Shown here: positions 41,790 through 51,390 of the stretch, piece after piece
Position numbering within the stretch: position 1 is the stretch's first letter
Layout of the letters: each line of letters opens with the position of its first letter
Assembly (NCBI RefSeq): GCF_037892605.1
Contig: NZ_JBBKTU010000001.1
Coordinates: 806,001 to 870,000 of the forward strand
Direction: 5' to 3'
Length of the DNA stretch: 64,000 nucleotides
Origin: Lacibacter sp. H407
GTDB lineage: Bacteria; Bacteroidota; Bacteroidia; Chitinophagales; Chitinophagaceae
Made by a program: the position numbers and the translations under genes
Notes under the pieces: model-generated
What the model was told of the DNA's origin: nothing
Databases searched by the model: none
The model's input: only the letters and a program-made list of their open reading frames with translations

Positions 41790-42233
41790 ATGGATGGGGA
41801 AGATTTTTTTGGCGCTGCTTATAAAGGCAGCAAACAGTTTACACAACAGCAGGTGAAAACAGCCAACGCCACGGGCTTTGGTGCTGCGGCCGATGACTAT
41901 GCTGAACGGGGTATTGATTTAAATGAACAGCTGATTAAAAACAAACCGGCAACGTTCTTTTTTAAAATGAAAGGCGATGCGATGCAGCAGGCAGGCATTT
42001 TTGATGGCGATATTTTAATTGTGGACCGTTCGTTGAAACTAGTGAATGGAAAAATTATTGTTGCAGTGTTGAATGGCGAATTGTTGGTGCGGCGGTTTCA
42101 TAAAAACTTTTCATCGGCGTTTTTAATACCGGAGAATACAAGATACAAACCCGTGAACCTGGCGGAGTTTAGTGATTTTAAAGTGTGGGGGGTGGTAATT
42201 CATAGTATTCATTCGTTTGAAAAATTAATGTAG
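41790..42233 (+). CDS. UmuD-like S24 protein lacking both catalytic residues
   Basis: A 147-residue protein with the LexA/UmuD fold: TGFGAAADDYAERGIDLNEQ, TFFFKMKGDAMQQAGIFDGD, ILIVDRSLKLVNGKIIVAVL and NGELLVRRF. In active UmuD the motif is G-D-S-M and the base is a Lys in V-K-K. Here the Ser is Ala64 (GCG codon, 41979-41981) and the Lys is Arg101. Self-cleavage by the Ser-Lys dyad should be impossible. The UmuC gene follows after 39 bases. It may act as a permanently uncleaved or already UmuD'-like accessory subunit. Confidence 0.85.
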   Translation: MDGEDFFGAAYKGSKQFTQQQVKTANATGFGAAADDYAERGIDLNEQLIKNKPATFFFKMKGDAMQQAGIFDGDILIVDRSLKLVNGKIIVAVLNGELLVRRFHKNFSSAFLIPENTRYKPVNLAEFSDFKVWGVVIHSIHSFEKLM

Positions 42234-42272
42234 ACCTGACGGCGGTTCAATGAACAACGAACTGAAAAAATT

Positions 42273-43628
42273 ATGGCAACAACAGTACAATCCATACAAA
42301 CCGATCTGTTTGCACAACACGCAGTGAATGGAACCTTCCGTAGTATCTATGCCATCGTAGATTGTAATAATTTCTATTGTTCCTGCGAGCGTTTATTCAA
42401 ACCACACCTGGATAGCAAACCTGTTGTGGTACTCAGCAATAACGATGGCTGTATTATCAGCCGCAGCGATGAAGCGAAGTTGTTGGGTGTGGATATGGCA
42501 GGGCCTTACTTCATGGCGAAGCCATTAATTAAAAAACATGATGTGGCGGTATTCAGCAGCAACTATAATCTCTATGGCGATTTGAGTATGCGGGTGATGG
42601 ATACGCTGCGGGCCATCATTGGTGAAGAGAAAGTTGAAGTGTATTCCGTTGATGAAGCATTTGTAGACCTGAGCATGTTCCCGACAGAAGACCTGGATCG
42701 TATTGCACGTGATATGAAAGCGACCGTTGAACAATGGACCGGCATTAAAGTATCCATCGGTGTTGCGCCAACCAAAGTATTATCCAAGCTGGCGAATCGC
42801 CTATCAAAAAAGAACAAAGAAAAATCGGGTGGTGTAATTGTGCTGGATACAATAGAGAAAATAAAAAAAGCATTAGCAATTACACCTGTTGGTGATATCT
42901 GGGGTGTGGGTGGCCAGTATGCAAAGAAATTAAAGGAACAATGGTTTATTGATGATGCGTTGCAGTTAAGCAAAATGAGCGAAGAGTTTGGTCGTTTGCA
43001 CTTAGGTGGCGTAGTTGGTATGCGGCTGATACGTGAACTGAACGGTATTGCATCGAAAGACATGGAAGATGAACTCGTAACAAAAAAAATGATCGCTACC
43101 ACACGCATGTTCGGCAGCCCTGTTGATAACATTAACGATATTAAAGAGGCCGTTGCTACCTATACTTCAAGGGCTGCCGAAAAATTAAGACGACAATACA
43201 GCGCTGCCAGCATCATCAGTGTGTTTGTGGTAGCGAAAGGCGAAAATCATAATGTAACATTTAACCGGGGTATTACGCACAGCAGGTACACAACGTTGCC
43301 TGTTGCAACATCCTTCACCAATGAGTTAATTAAACCTGCAGTTGCATTGGTTGACAGTTTGTATGAAAAAGGTACGTTGTATAAAAAAGCAGGCGTCATG
43401 TTGAGTGGACTTGTTCCCGATGCATCAATCCAGGGAAATCTATTTCTTCCTGAAACAAAAAACAATGGTCGTTTGCTGATGGATATGATTGATAATATCA
43501 ATTTCAGTCAACGGGATGATGTGTTGAAGTTTGCGGCCAGCGGCACTACCAGAGACTGGAAGATGCGACAGGAGTTACGAAGCCCACGTTATACAACACG
43601 ATGGGAAGAGTTGTATGAGGTACGGTAA
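42273..43628 (+). CDS. umuC: Y-family DNA polymerase, UmuC type
   Basis: A 451-residue protein. Palm motif IYAIVDCNNFYCSCERLFKP and catalytic VEVYSVDEAFVDLSM are intact; VSIGVAPTKVLSKLANRLSK and the helix-hairpin region (ITPVGDIWGVGGQYAKKLKE) follow, with a UmuC-type C-terminal domain (ASIISVFVVAKGENHNVTFN). It extends primers across damaged template, with low fidelity. A partner UmuD-like protein is encoded just upstream. Start 42273 (MATTVQSIQTDLF) gives a short leader before the palm domain. Confidence 0.93.
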   Translation: MATTVQSIQTDLFAQHAVNGTFRSIYAIVDCNNFYCSCERLFKPHLDSKPVVVLSNNDGCIISRSDEAKLLGVDMAGPYFMAKPLIKKHDVAVFSSNYNLYGDLSMRVMDTLRAIIGEEKVEVYSVDEAFVDLSMFPTEDLDRIARDMKATVEQWTGIKVSIGVAPTKVLSKLANRLSKKNKEKSGGVIVLDTIEKIKKALAITPVGDIWGVGGQYAKKLKEQWFIDDALQLSKMSEEFGRLHLGGVVGMRLIRELNGIASKDMEDELVTKKMIATTRMFGSPVDNINDIKEAVATYTSRAAEKLRRQYSAASIISVFVVAKGENHNVTFNRGITHSRYTTLPVATSFTNELIKPAVALVDSLYEKGTLYKKAGVMLSGLVPDASIQGNLFLPETKNNGRLLMDMIDNINFSQRDDVLKFAASGTTRDWKMRQELRSPRYTTRWEELYEVR

Positions 43629-43647
43629 GCTGAACCATTGATCCCTT

Positions 43648-43669
43648 TTACTGTTATGGATAACAGTAA
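43648..43669. terminator. Palindrome after umuC
   Basis: TTACTGTTAT, GG, ATAACAGTAA: a perfect 10-bp inverted repeat 20 bases after the umuC stop and 30 before the next start. It lacks a T-run and is AT-rich, so it could equally be an operator for the following gene. Confidence 0.4.
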
Positions 43670-43700
43670 TTCTGTACATTCATTTTCCTAAACCAAATAC

Positions 43701-44993
43701 ATGAGAAAAATTATTTCCCTGCTTCTGCTGCAGGCAGTTGTTCTGTTTTCGTTCGCACAACAAAAAACGATCACTATTCAGTGTGGTAAGATACTCGATG
43801 TACGCACAGGTAAAATTCTGGCCAACCAGGTAATTCTTGTAAAAGGAAACAAGATCGAATCAATTACCGATGCTGCCAACTTCAAACAAAAAACAGATTC
43901 GGTGATTGATCTGAAAGATTATTTTATTTTGCCCGGACTGATCGATTGTCACACACATGTATTATTGCAGGGCGATATTACTACCGAAGATTATGATGTA
44001 CAGGTGTTAAAAGAATCCATTCCTTACCGTACACTGCGTGCATCAAAAAGTGCATATCAATCTTTACTGAATGGATTTACTACAATTCGTGATCTTGGAA
44101 CTGAAGGCGCAGGCTATGCGGATGTAGATATTAAGAAAGCGATCAACAAAAATGTAATTCCCGGTCCAAGAATGTTTGTATCAACCTTGGCGATCAACAC
44201 AACGGGGCATTATTTAATTGCGGAGAAAGATTATGCATGGGAATTGAAATTACCCAAAGGCTTGCAGGAAATTACCGGTGCCGATGAAGGACGCAAGGCG
44301 GTTCGTACACAAATTGCCTATGGTGCCGATTGGATAAAAATTTATGCTGATCGTGGCTATGTGCGTTTACCAAACGGTGGGTACAAAAGTATCCCCAATT
44401 TTACCAAAGAAGAAATTGAAGCCATTGCCGATGAAACACTCAAGAGCAGAAAAAAATTAGCAGCACATGCCGTTACACCCGATGGTATTATTTATTCCAT
44501 CAACGCAGGAGCAAGCAGTATTGAACATGGCTTCGGTATGAATGAAGAATGTATGCAGCTGATGGCAAAGAAAAATGTATTCTGGTGCCCTACTATTTAT
44601 GTAAATGATTTTGTGGCAGAAGGACGAGCAAAAGCAGGAAGCCCCATCAATAAATATTTCGCACAATCAGAACCGGAAATTTTTAAAAAGGCGATGAGCT
44701 TTGGTGTGAAGATCGCTTACGGCACCGATATTGGTGGCTACGATTGGAACGAACCGCAAAGTAAAGATTTCGAATACTTCATTCAATACGGTATGCAACC
44801 TTTGCAGGCTATACAAACTGCAACTATCAATGCAGCTGAGTTACTGGAGCAAACAGGTTTGATCGGTGAAATTATTCCCGGTGCATTTGCTGATATCATC
44901 GCAGTAAAAGAAAACCCAATCACGAATATTAAAGTATTAGGTGATGTGAAGTGGGTGATGAAAGACGGAAAAGTTTATAAGCAGAGTAAATAA
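43701..44993 (+). CDS. Secreted amidohydrolase (imidazolonepropionase/prolidase-like)
   Basis: A 430-residue protein with signal peptide MRKIISLLLLQAVVLFSFAQ. The metal-dependent amidohydrolase motifs are LPGLIDCHTHVLLQ (H-x-H), the bridging Lys region ADWIKIYADRG, KLAAHAVTPDG (His), SIEHGFGMNEE (His) and the final Asp in IAYGTDIGGYD. Relatives hydrolyse peptides ending in proline or other amides in the periplasm. No operon partner; expected to be monocistronic with the hairpin at 45008-45050 downstream. Confidence 0.88.
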   Translation: MRKIISLLLLQAVVLFSFAQQKTITIQCGKILDVRTGKILANQVILVKGNKIESITDAANFKQKTDSVIDLKDYFILPGLIDCHTHVLLQGDITTEDYDVQVLKESIPYRTLRASKSAYQSLLNGFTTIRDLGTEGAGYADVDIKKAINKNVIPGPRMFVSTLAINTTGHYLIAEKDYAWELKLPKGLQEITGADEGRKAVRTQIAYGADWIKIYADRGYVRLPNGGYKSIPNFTKEEIEAIADETLKSRKKLAAHAVTPDGIIYSINAGASSIEHGFGMNEECMQLMAKKNVFWCPTIYVNDFVAEGRAKAGSPINKYFAQSEPEIFKKAMSFGVKIAYGTDIGGYDWNEPQSKDFEYFIQYGMQPLQAIQTATINAAELLEQTGLIGEIIPGAFADIIAVKENPITNIKVLGDVKWVMKDGKVYKQSK

Positions 44994-45007
44994 AAAACAA
45001 CTCTTTT

Positions 45008-45050
45008 TTTAACAAACAAGGGAGGCGCTTCGCCTCCCTTGTTTGTTAAA
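45008..45050. terminator. 20-bp perfect hairpin between convergent genes
   Basis: TTTAACAAACAAGGGAGGCG, loop CTT, CGCCTCCCTTGTTTGTTAAA. It separates the amidohydrolase and DUF72 genes and probably ends transcription in both directions, although U-runs are poor. Confidence 0.8.
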
Positions 45051-45060
45051 ATATAATTCA

Positions 45061-45999
45061 TCAATCAAATAAACCACGTTGCTTCGGCTTTGGTTTTTCA
45101 CTCACACCGCCTTCAATAAACTTCGGCTTAATTAAATTCAGCCCCATTTCTTTATTCATTTTATCAACCAGATAAACCGTCAGCTCCGGTGATGTTGCTT
45201 CATCATGCATATGCATAAAGAAATAAGTTTCTTCGATACCTTGTTTCATCCAATGCTTCATACGTTCAACCCATACATCGCAACGGGCATAATCTGATTT
45301 GTGCAAACTGTTTCCCACATAACGGATGAATATTTTCGGAACAGTAAGATGCATGTGTGCACAATCTCTTCGTCCTGCAGTATCGGTGATCACTGCACCA
45401 ATGTTCAGTTGTTTTAGTGTGCTGAACAATTCATTTCGTATTTCTTCTTTACCAAACCAATCGGGATGACGGACTTCTAAAAAGAACTGTAGGTCTTTTG
45501 GTAACGATGCCATGTAATCAAACAACTCTGTTTTTCTTTTGGGCGAAAATGCATCACTCACCTGCACGAAGATGGGGCCGAGATGTTCTTCAAACCCTAC
45601 AATACCACGAAAGAATTCATTGGTAATAAAATCTTTCCCTTTCAAACTTCCACGATGGGTAACGCCCTGGTACATCTTTGGACAAAACTTAAAATCCATC
45701 CCCTTCGCTTTCTCTGCCCATTTACGTGTACCCACTTCGCCATACACTTTGTAATGCGTCGCATTCAATTCAATGCTGTTATAATGATGCACATAGTGCT
45801 GCAGAAAATCTTTCTCTTTTGTTTTAGGCGGATAGATCTTGCCGACCCATTCTGTTCGTCCCCATTTAGCACAACCCAGATATACTTTCGCATCTTTCAC
45901 TGGCTTACCACTGAGCACTGTTTTATTAAATGCAGGTTCTGCAGGTAAAGAAAAATCGATCGTATCTAACAGCTGTTCATCAACCCGTCCAAATTCCAT
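45061..45999 (-). CDS. DUF72 (YecE-like) family protein
   Basis: A 312-residue protein with a TIM-barrel-like DUF72 domain. It shows VYLGCAKWGRTEWVGKIYPP, the YNSIELNATHYKVYGEVGTR motif, KFCPKMYQGVTH, FFLEVRHPDWF and a C-terminal YFFMHMHDEATSP (His-Asn/Asp motif). The function of the family is unknown; structural resemblance to endonuclease IV-like barrels has been noted. Residues 1-35 form an extension before the domain. Stands alone on the minus strand. Confidence 0.82.
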   Translation of the reverse strand: MEFGRVDEQLLDTIDFSLPAEPAFNKTVLSGKPVKDAKVYLGCAKWGRTEWVGKIYPPKTKEKDFLQHYVHHYNSIELNATHYKVYGEVGTRKWAEKAKGMDFKFCPKMYQGVTHRGSLKGKDFITNEFFRGIVGFEEHLGPIFVQVSDAFSPKRKTELFDYMASLPKDLQFFLEVRHPDWFGKEEIRNELFSTLKQLNIGAVITDTAGRRDCAHMHLTVPKIFIRYVGNSLHKSDYARCDVWVERMKHWMKQGIEETYFFMHMHDEATSPELTVYLVDKMNKEMGLNLIKPKFIEGGVSEKPKPKQRGLFD

Positions 46000-46052
46000 G
46001 GTTCAATCTTTTTTCAAATCTACATATCCTGCAACTATTGTAACTTTCGGCT

Positions 46053-47594
46053 ATGCGATTTTTCTTCTTTTTCCTGCTTTGCTGCCATAGTGCTCTTGCA
46101 CAACAGCCCAACATCATTTACATCATGAGTGATGATCATGATAACGATGCCATCAGCGCATACAATAAACAATTTATTCAAACGCCCAATATTGATCGTC
46201 TTGCAAAAGAAGGTGTTCGTTTCAACAGGGCGTTTGTAGGAAATTCCATTTGTGCACCTGCACGTGCAACATTACTGACAGGACAGCATTCGCATAAAAA
46301 CGGAGTGAAAGATAATCGCACTCCCTTTGACACAACGAAGACTACCATCGGTCATCATTTGCGCAATGCCGGTTATCAAACTGCATTGATCGGTAAATGG
46401 CATTTGCATTCACGGCCACAGGGTTTTGATCATTGGAGAATATTACCTGGCATGGGTCAGTATCATGATACAAGAATGATCTTAATGAGTGGTGATACCA
46501 TTACAACAAAAGGTTATTCGGCTGATGTGATTACGGATGATGCATTGAACTGGTTAAACAATCGTAACAAGAATAAACCTTTTGCATTGTTCTTTCACCA
46601 CAAAGCACCGCACCGCAATTTTGTTCCCGATCTGAAACATTTAGAACAATTTATTAAACGCATCTATCCCGAACCCTCTACGCTTTATACCGATACAACA
46701 GGAAGAGGAACGGCCTGGTACAAACAAACGATGAGTATTTTGCTGGATATGCGCTTGAGTGCAGATCTGAAAGTTGATCCTGCTTACTTAATGGATATTC
46801 CAGATCTCAAGCCTGATGCAGAAGATATCGCCACCTACAATGCCATCATCAAACGAATGCCGGAAGCGCAACGTAACCGCTACAAAAAAATTTATGCAGA
46901 ACGTGGCAAACTGATACAGGAAAAGAAATTACGTGGAAAGGAATTGCTCAAATACAAATACCAGTGGTACATGCAGGATTACCTTGCCTGTATTGCATCT
47001 ATTGATGAAAGTGTGGGACGAATTTTGAATTACTTAGATGAAAACAAACTCAGCAACAATACAGCTGTGATATACACCAGCGATCAGGGATTTTACCTGG
47101 GCGAAAATGGTTGGTTCGACAAACGTTTTGCATATGATGTAAGTATGCAAACACCGTTGCTTGTTCGCTGGCCCGGCCATATCAAAGCAAATACGGTGAG
47201 TAACACGATGGTGCAGAATATTGATTTTGCGCCAACGATCCTTGATCTTGCCAATGCAAAAATTCCTGCTTCGATGCACGGTATCAGTCTGAAGCCTTTA
47301 CTTACAGGCAAACAAAAAACGATCGACCGGAAATATCTTTACTATCATTACTATGAGTTTGTAAAAGATCATACAGTTATTCCGCATCTTGCTGTTCGTG
47401 GTGAACAGTATAAGCTCATTTATTTCTACACGGCTAATGAATGGCAGTTGTATGATCTGAAAAAAGATGCTGGAGAACAAACCAATCTCATCAACTCTAC
47501 AGCACATCAATCCGTCATCAAACAATTGAAAGCTGAATTGATGAAGTTGCGGGATCAATACGATGATCATGAACCAGCTGGCGAACTGAACTGA
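46053..47594 (+). CDS. Secreted sulfatase, formylglycine type
   Basis: A 513-residue protein with a phenylalanine-rich signal peptide (MRFFFFFLLCCHSALA). The alkaline-phosphatase-fold sulfatase has metal site IIYIMSDDHDND and the maturation motif GNSICAPARATLLTGQ (C-x-P-x-R, Cys converted to formylglycine). ALIGKWHLHS and TSDQGFYLGENGWFDKRFAY supply further active-site residues. It would desulfate a carbohydrate or other ester outside the cytoplasm. No sulfatase-maturase or polysaccharide-utilisation genes adjoin it. Confidence 0.9.
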   Translation: MRFFFFFLLCCHSALAQQPNIIYIMSDDHDNDAISAYNKQFIQTPNIDRLAKEGVRFNRAFVGNSICAPARATLLTGQHSHKNGVKDNRTPFDTTKTTIGHHLRNAGYQTALIGKWHLHSRPQGFDHWRILPGMGQYHDTRMILMSGDTITTKGYSADVITDDALNWLNNRNKNKPFALFFHHKAPHRNFVPDLKHLEQFIKRIYPEPSTLYTDTTGRGTAWYKQTMSILLDMRLSADLKVDPAYLMDIPDLKPDAEDIATYNAIIKRMPEAQRNRYKKIYAERGKLIQEKKLRGKELLKYKYQWYMQDYLACIASIDESVGRILNYLDENKLSNNTAVIYTSDQGFYLGENGWFDKRFAYDVSMQTPLLVRWPGHIKANTVSNTMVQNIDFAPTILDLANAKIPASMHGISLKPLLTGKQKTIDRKYLYYHYYEFVKDHTVIPHLAVRGEQYKLIYFYTANEWQLYDLKKDAGEQTNLINSTAHQSVIKQLKAELMKLRDQYDDHEPAGELN

Positions 47595-47616
47595 ATCTTT
47601 TTTCGATTAAAGCATT

Positions 47617-50241
47617 TTACTTCCCGCTAAATTCATACATGAGTTCAGCCACCAATGCCGTCCATCCTGTTTGATGGTTTGCGCCTAAGCCTTTGCCACT
47701 GTCGCCATGAAAATATTCATAAAACAAAACAAGATGTTCGTTGCCCGGTTGTTTGTAAAACCAGTTGTAATCTTCATAACAACGACGGTCGCCCTTTTCA
47801 TCTCTTGTAAACAAAGAAAGAATACGTTTGGAAAGTTGATGTGCTACTTCCTGCAAGGTAAGCTGCTTGCCCGAACCAACAGGATATTCAACGGTAACCG
47901 AATCACCATAAAATTCACCGAAGCGTTGAATTGCCTGAATGGTCAAAAAGTTCAACGGCATCCACACAGGGCCACGCCAGTTGCTGTTACCGCCAAACAT
48001 ATCGCTGGTGCTATCGCCGGGATCATACTGGATCGAATAAGTTTGTCCATCGATTTCTACTGAATACGGATTTGCTTCATGATCTTTCGATAATGCCCTG
48101 ATTCCACCCGGAGATAAAAACTCATCTTCATCCAACAGACGTTGCAGAATAGCAACTAATTTTTCCCGTGGTACAAGTGAAATCAGAATTTCTTCACTAT
48201 CACTTTTCTCTTCGTTGGGCCAGAATCGATTTTTTGATTTCCGGTAATTCTCAAACCATGAAATACGTTTCTTAAAATCACGAAGCCTTGACAAATTACC
48301 TCTGTGAATAGTGGACACTGCAAATAAACTCGTAAGTCCTACTGCTGATTTTATGCGCAAAGGAAGATGACTTCCATCGTGCATCACCAATACATCGTAA
48401 TAAAATTTATCTTCTTCGTTCCATGTATGATGTTCGTTCAATGCTTCGGCAATCAATACAAAATGTTCAAAGAAACGTGTAGCAGTATCTTCAAACGCAT
48501 CATCATACATGGCGATCTCTACTGCAATATCCATCATGTTCAATGCATACATGCCCATCCAGGCAGTACCATCGGCCTGTTCCAGTTGATGATTACCGGG
48601 AATATGATGAGAGCGATTGAATACGCCGATATTATCAAGACCTAAGAAGCCACCCTGAAATAAATTGTTTCCGTTTTCATCTTTCCGGTTGATCCACCAG
48701 GTAAAATTGATAATGAGTTTTTGAAAGATGCGTTTCAGAAATTGAACATCACCTTTTCCTGTTCGTTTCTTTTCAATATTATATACATACCACGCAGCCG
48801 TTGCATGCACCGGTGGATTTACATCACCAAAATTCCATTCATAAGCAGGTAACTGTCCGTCAGGTTTCATGTACCACTCCCGCATGATCAATAACAGCTG
48901 ATGCTTTGCAAACACCGGATCAACTGCTGCCATGGCTATACATTGAAATGCCAGATCCCATGCCGCATACCAAGGATATTCCCATTTATCCGGCATCGAA
49001 ATAACGTCTGCATTTTTTAAATGCGTCCAATCGCTGTTACGTCCATTTTTCTTTCCATGATTCACAGCAGTAATACCATCACTTTCATTGATCCATTGCT
49101 CTACATCAAATGAATAGTATTGTTTACTCCACAATAAACCGGCATACGCCTGACGGGAAACACGTTTTTCGTCCTCCGTTAATGAATGAGCAATTACAGT
49201 ATTATAAAATTCATTGGCTTCCTGTTTACGTTGCGTAAATACAGATTGAAACCCTTCCGGGAAAGCCTGGTCAAGATAACCATCTACCAATCGGCAATAA
49301 ATTGTTTTTGTTTCGTGTGCCTTCACATGCAATTCGTACACAGGCGAACATTTGGTGCCGGTCTTTTTCTCCCGTAACTTTTTCTTATTCTTATTATTTA
49401 CAACTGCGTCATTGAATGCATCTTTTACAAAAATGGATTCATTAACTGATCCGTTTAATTTTTCTTTATTGGTTTCGTTTTCAGTAAACCAGAGATCGTC
49501 GCTTTGGGAAAAATAAAAATAATAATCGCCTAAACGGTTGTGCCATGCATGTACACAGGATTCATTTACAAATTCCAACACCGGTTTCATTTCCTTTCCG
49601 TTCTGCTTCCATTTATTCGCAAACCAAAGTGTTGGTAACACCGAAATAGTTGACGCTTTGTGATATCGATTCGTAATATCGATTTTGATGAACATGTCGG
49701 TTGCATGTTGCTTGGCATAACTAACCTGTACATCAAAATAGTGATTGTTCTTAAATGCACCTGTATCAAGTATTTCAAATTCCGGCTCGTTTCGATTTCT
49801 GTTTTTGTTTTCTTCGTACAATTTTTTATACGGAAATAAACTCTGCGGATATTTATACAGGTATTCCATGTAATAATGTGAAGGCACATTATCAAGATAG
49901 TAGTACAATTCTTTTACATCTTCGCCATGGTTACCGCTGTAGTTGCCCAATCCAAACAGACGCTCCTTTAAAATAGGATCTTTGCCATTCCACAACGCTA
50001 CACTAAAACAGAGATTTTGAAAATAATCGGAGATGCCTGCAATTCCATCTTCGCCCCAGAGATAAGAACGGAAATGCGAATGTTCAAATGGGAAATAACC
50101 CCATGCATCACCATACTCGCCATAGTCTTCCCGTACTGTTCCCCATTGGCGTTCGCTCAGGTAAGGACCCCAGCGTTCAAGTGGAACGGTTTTATTTGCA
50201 TTTTCTAAAAGTCGTTGTTGTTCTGCTGTCATACGTTTCAA
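47617..50241 (-). CDS. GH63-like (MGH1-type) alpha-glucosidase family protein
   Basis: An 874-residue protein without signal peptide. The N-terminal part has WGPYLSERQWGTVREDYGEY and GEDGIAGISDYFQNLCFSVA, as in bacterial GH63-like glucosidases. The (alpha/alpha)6 barrel follows, with YPWYAAWDLAFQCIAMAAVD, AYEWNFGDVNPPVHATAAWY, GGNSNWRGPVWMPLNFLTIQ and a C-terminal EYFHGDSGKGLGANHQTGWT. These hold the expected catalytic acid/base positions (Asp in AAWDLAF, Glu in EYFHGD region). It probably hydrolyses alpha-glucosyl or mannosyl-glycerate type sugars in the cytoplasm. Start could be MTAEQQ nine bases in. Confidence 0.85.
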   Translation of the reverse strand: MKRMTAEQQRLLENANKTVPLERWGPYLSERQWGTVREDYGEYGDAWGYFPFEHSHFRSYLWGEDGIAGISDYFQNLCFSVALWNGKDPILKERLFGLGNYSGNHGEDVKELYYYLDNVPSHYYMEYLYKYPQSLFPYKKLYEENKNRNRNEPEFEILDTGAFKNNHYFDVQVSYAKQHATDMFIKIDITNRYHKASTISVLPTLWFANKWKQNGKEMKPVLEFVNESCVHAWHNRLGDYYFYFSQSDDLWFTENETNKEKLNGSVNESIFVKDAFNDAVVNNKNKKKLREKKTGTKCSPVYELHVKAHETKTIYCRLVDGYLDQAFPEGFQSVFTQRKQEANEFYNTVIAHSLTEDEKRVSRQAYAGLLWSKQYYSFDVEQWINESDGITAVNHGKKNGRNSDWTHLKNADVISMPDKWEYPWYAAWDLAFQCIAMAAVDPVFAKHQLLLIMREWYMKPDGQLPAYEWNFGDVNPPVHATAAWYVYNIEKKRTGKGDVQFLKRIFQKLIINFTWWINRKDENGNNLFQGGFLGLDNIGVFNRSHHIPGNHQLEQADGTAWMGMYALNMMDIAVEIAMYDDAFEDTATRFFEHFVLIAEALNEHHTWNEEDKFYYDVLVMHDGSHLPLRIKSAVGLTSLFAVSTIHRGNLSRLRDFKKRISWFENYRKSKNRFWPNEEKSDSEEILISLVPREKLVAILQRLLDEDEFLSPGGIRALSKDHEANPYSVEIDGQTYSIQYDPGDSTSDMFGGNSNWRGPVWMPLNFLTIQAIQRFGEFYGDSVTVEYPVGSGKQLTLQEVAHQLSKRILSLFTRDEKGDRRCYEDYNWFYKQPGNEHLVLFYEYFHGDSGKGLGANHQTGWTALVAELMYEFSGK

Positions 50242-50420
50242 TTTAATACCGGCTTCATCGTTATCATCCTTTCAATAAACCCACACCCGTCGGCAATATA
50301 TTCTATCCCATGCTTTCTTACAAACAGCACAGTATTGCAAACGATTTCGGTTGTCATCTTTTCTGAATGGAAGCAATCGCAGAATGATCGTTCTCTTGAA
50401 ACAATCGGAGATCAATAAAG

Positions 50421-51233
50421 TTACAGGTATTTTTTGTGGAGCTGAAATAGCACTTTGGAAGCTTCGGGGGTCATCCCTTTGGTAGTATCCATCATAAAAT
50501 GTCGCTTAAATCCAAGTATGGCTGCGGCTGTATCTTTTATATCATAGCCTACTATCCGAATAGCCGTTAATGGATCAAAGCCCGCAGGCACCTGAACATT
50601 TGTTGTATCGCCCCACCACAACCCAAATCCTTTCTCACTTAATGTTTGCCAGGGGAAACGCCAGTTCGGATCATTTTTACGAGTGGGTGCAATATCACCA
50701 TGTCCAATAAAATTTGCTGCCGGTATATTGAACGATTTTTTTAACCGATCTAATAAGAGATGCAAACTGCTGAGCTGTCGTTCATCAAATGATTCAAATC
50801 CATTATTGTCTAACTCAATGCCAATGCTGTTTGAATTGATGTCTGTTGCATTACCCCACCTGCTTACACCTGCATGATGGGCACGCAAATAATCGTTCAA
50901 CATATGATGCACTGTACCGTCTTTACAAATCACATAATGAGCACTTACCTGTGTACGTGGCAACGTAAATGTTTTTAATGTTTGTTCGCAACTGTTTTGC
51001 GCCGTATGATGAATGATGACAAAGTTTGGGCGACGCATGGAAAAATTTGTGGTTCCAACAAACGAAGCTGTTTCCACCGAATCCTTTAATGGATATTGAC
51101 GAAGCAGGTTGGCAAATTGTTTCGCCTGTTTTTTATATGCTTTGTTGGTTGCTGCGTATGGGTTGTTTGCACAACCCCCAACTGTAAATAACAAACTGAT
51201 TAACAGCAACGATGGAAGAAAAAACTGTTTCAT
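50421..51233 (-). CDS. N-acetylmuramoyl-L-alanine amidase lipoprotein (Amidase_2)
   Basis: A 270-residue protein with signal and lipobox (LLFTVGGC). Amidase_2 zinc site: VIIHHTAQNSC (first His), AHHAGVSRWG (second His) and GHGDIAPTRKNDPNWRFPWQ (third His plus the Lys/Asp and aromatic residues). It cleaves the MurNAc-L-Ala bond of peptidoglycan fragments, like AmiD. As a lipoprotein it would face the periplasm and could feed the MurU/AmgK-like recycling genes at 22-24 kb. Monocistronic by spacing. Confidence 0.9.
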   Translation of the reverse strand: MKQFFLPSLLLISLLFTVGGCANNPYAATNKAYKKQAKQFANLLRQYPLKDSVETASFVGTTNFSMRRPNFVIIHHTAQNSCEQTLKTFTLPRTQVSAHYVICKDGTVHHMLNDYLRAHHAGVSRWGNATDINSNSIGIELDNNGFESFDERQLSSLHLLLDRLKKSFNIPAANFIGHGDIAPTRKNDPNWRFPWQTLSEKGFGLWWGDTTNVQVPAGFDPLTAIRIVGYDIKDTAAAILGFKRHFMMDTTKGMTPEASKVLFQLHKKYL

Positions 51234-51390
51234 AGCTGAAAGTTAAATGATTTATGAGAAAAGCAGGCAGCGTAATAGATGCGCCCGCTTTCTGCTTACG
51301 ATCACTTTTCATTCTGCCTGCGATCATAGAAATTGAACAATACCATTTCTACCTTACCTATTATTATTCACCATCTTAAAAATATGAACT

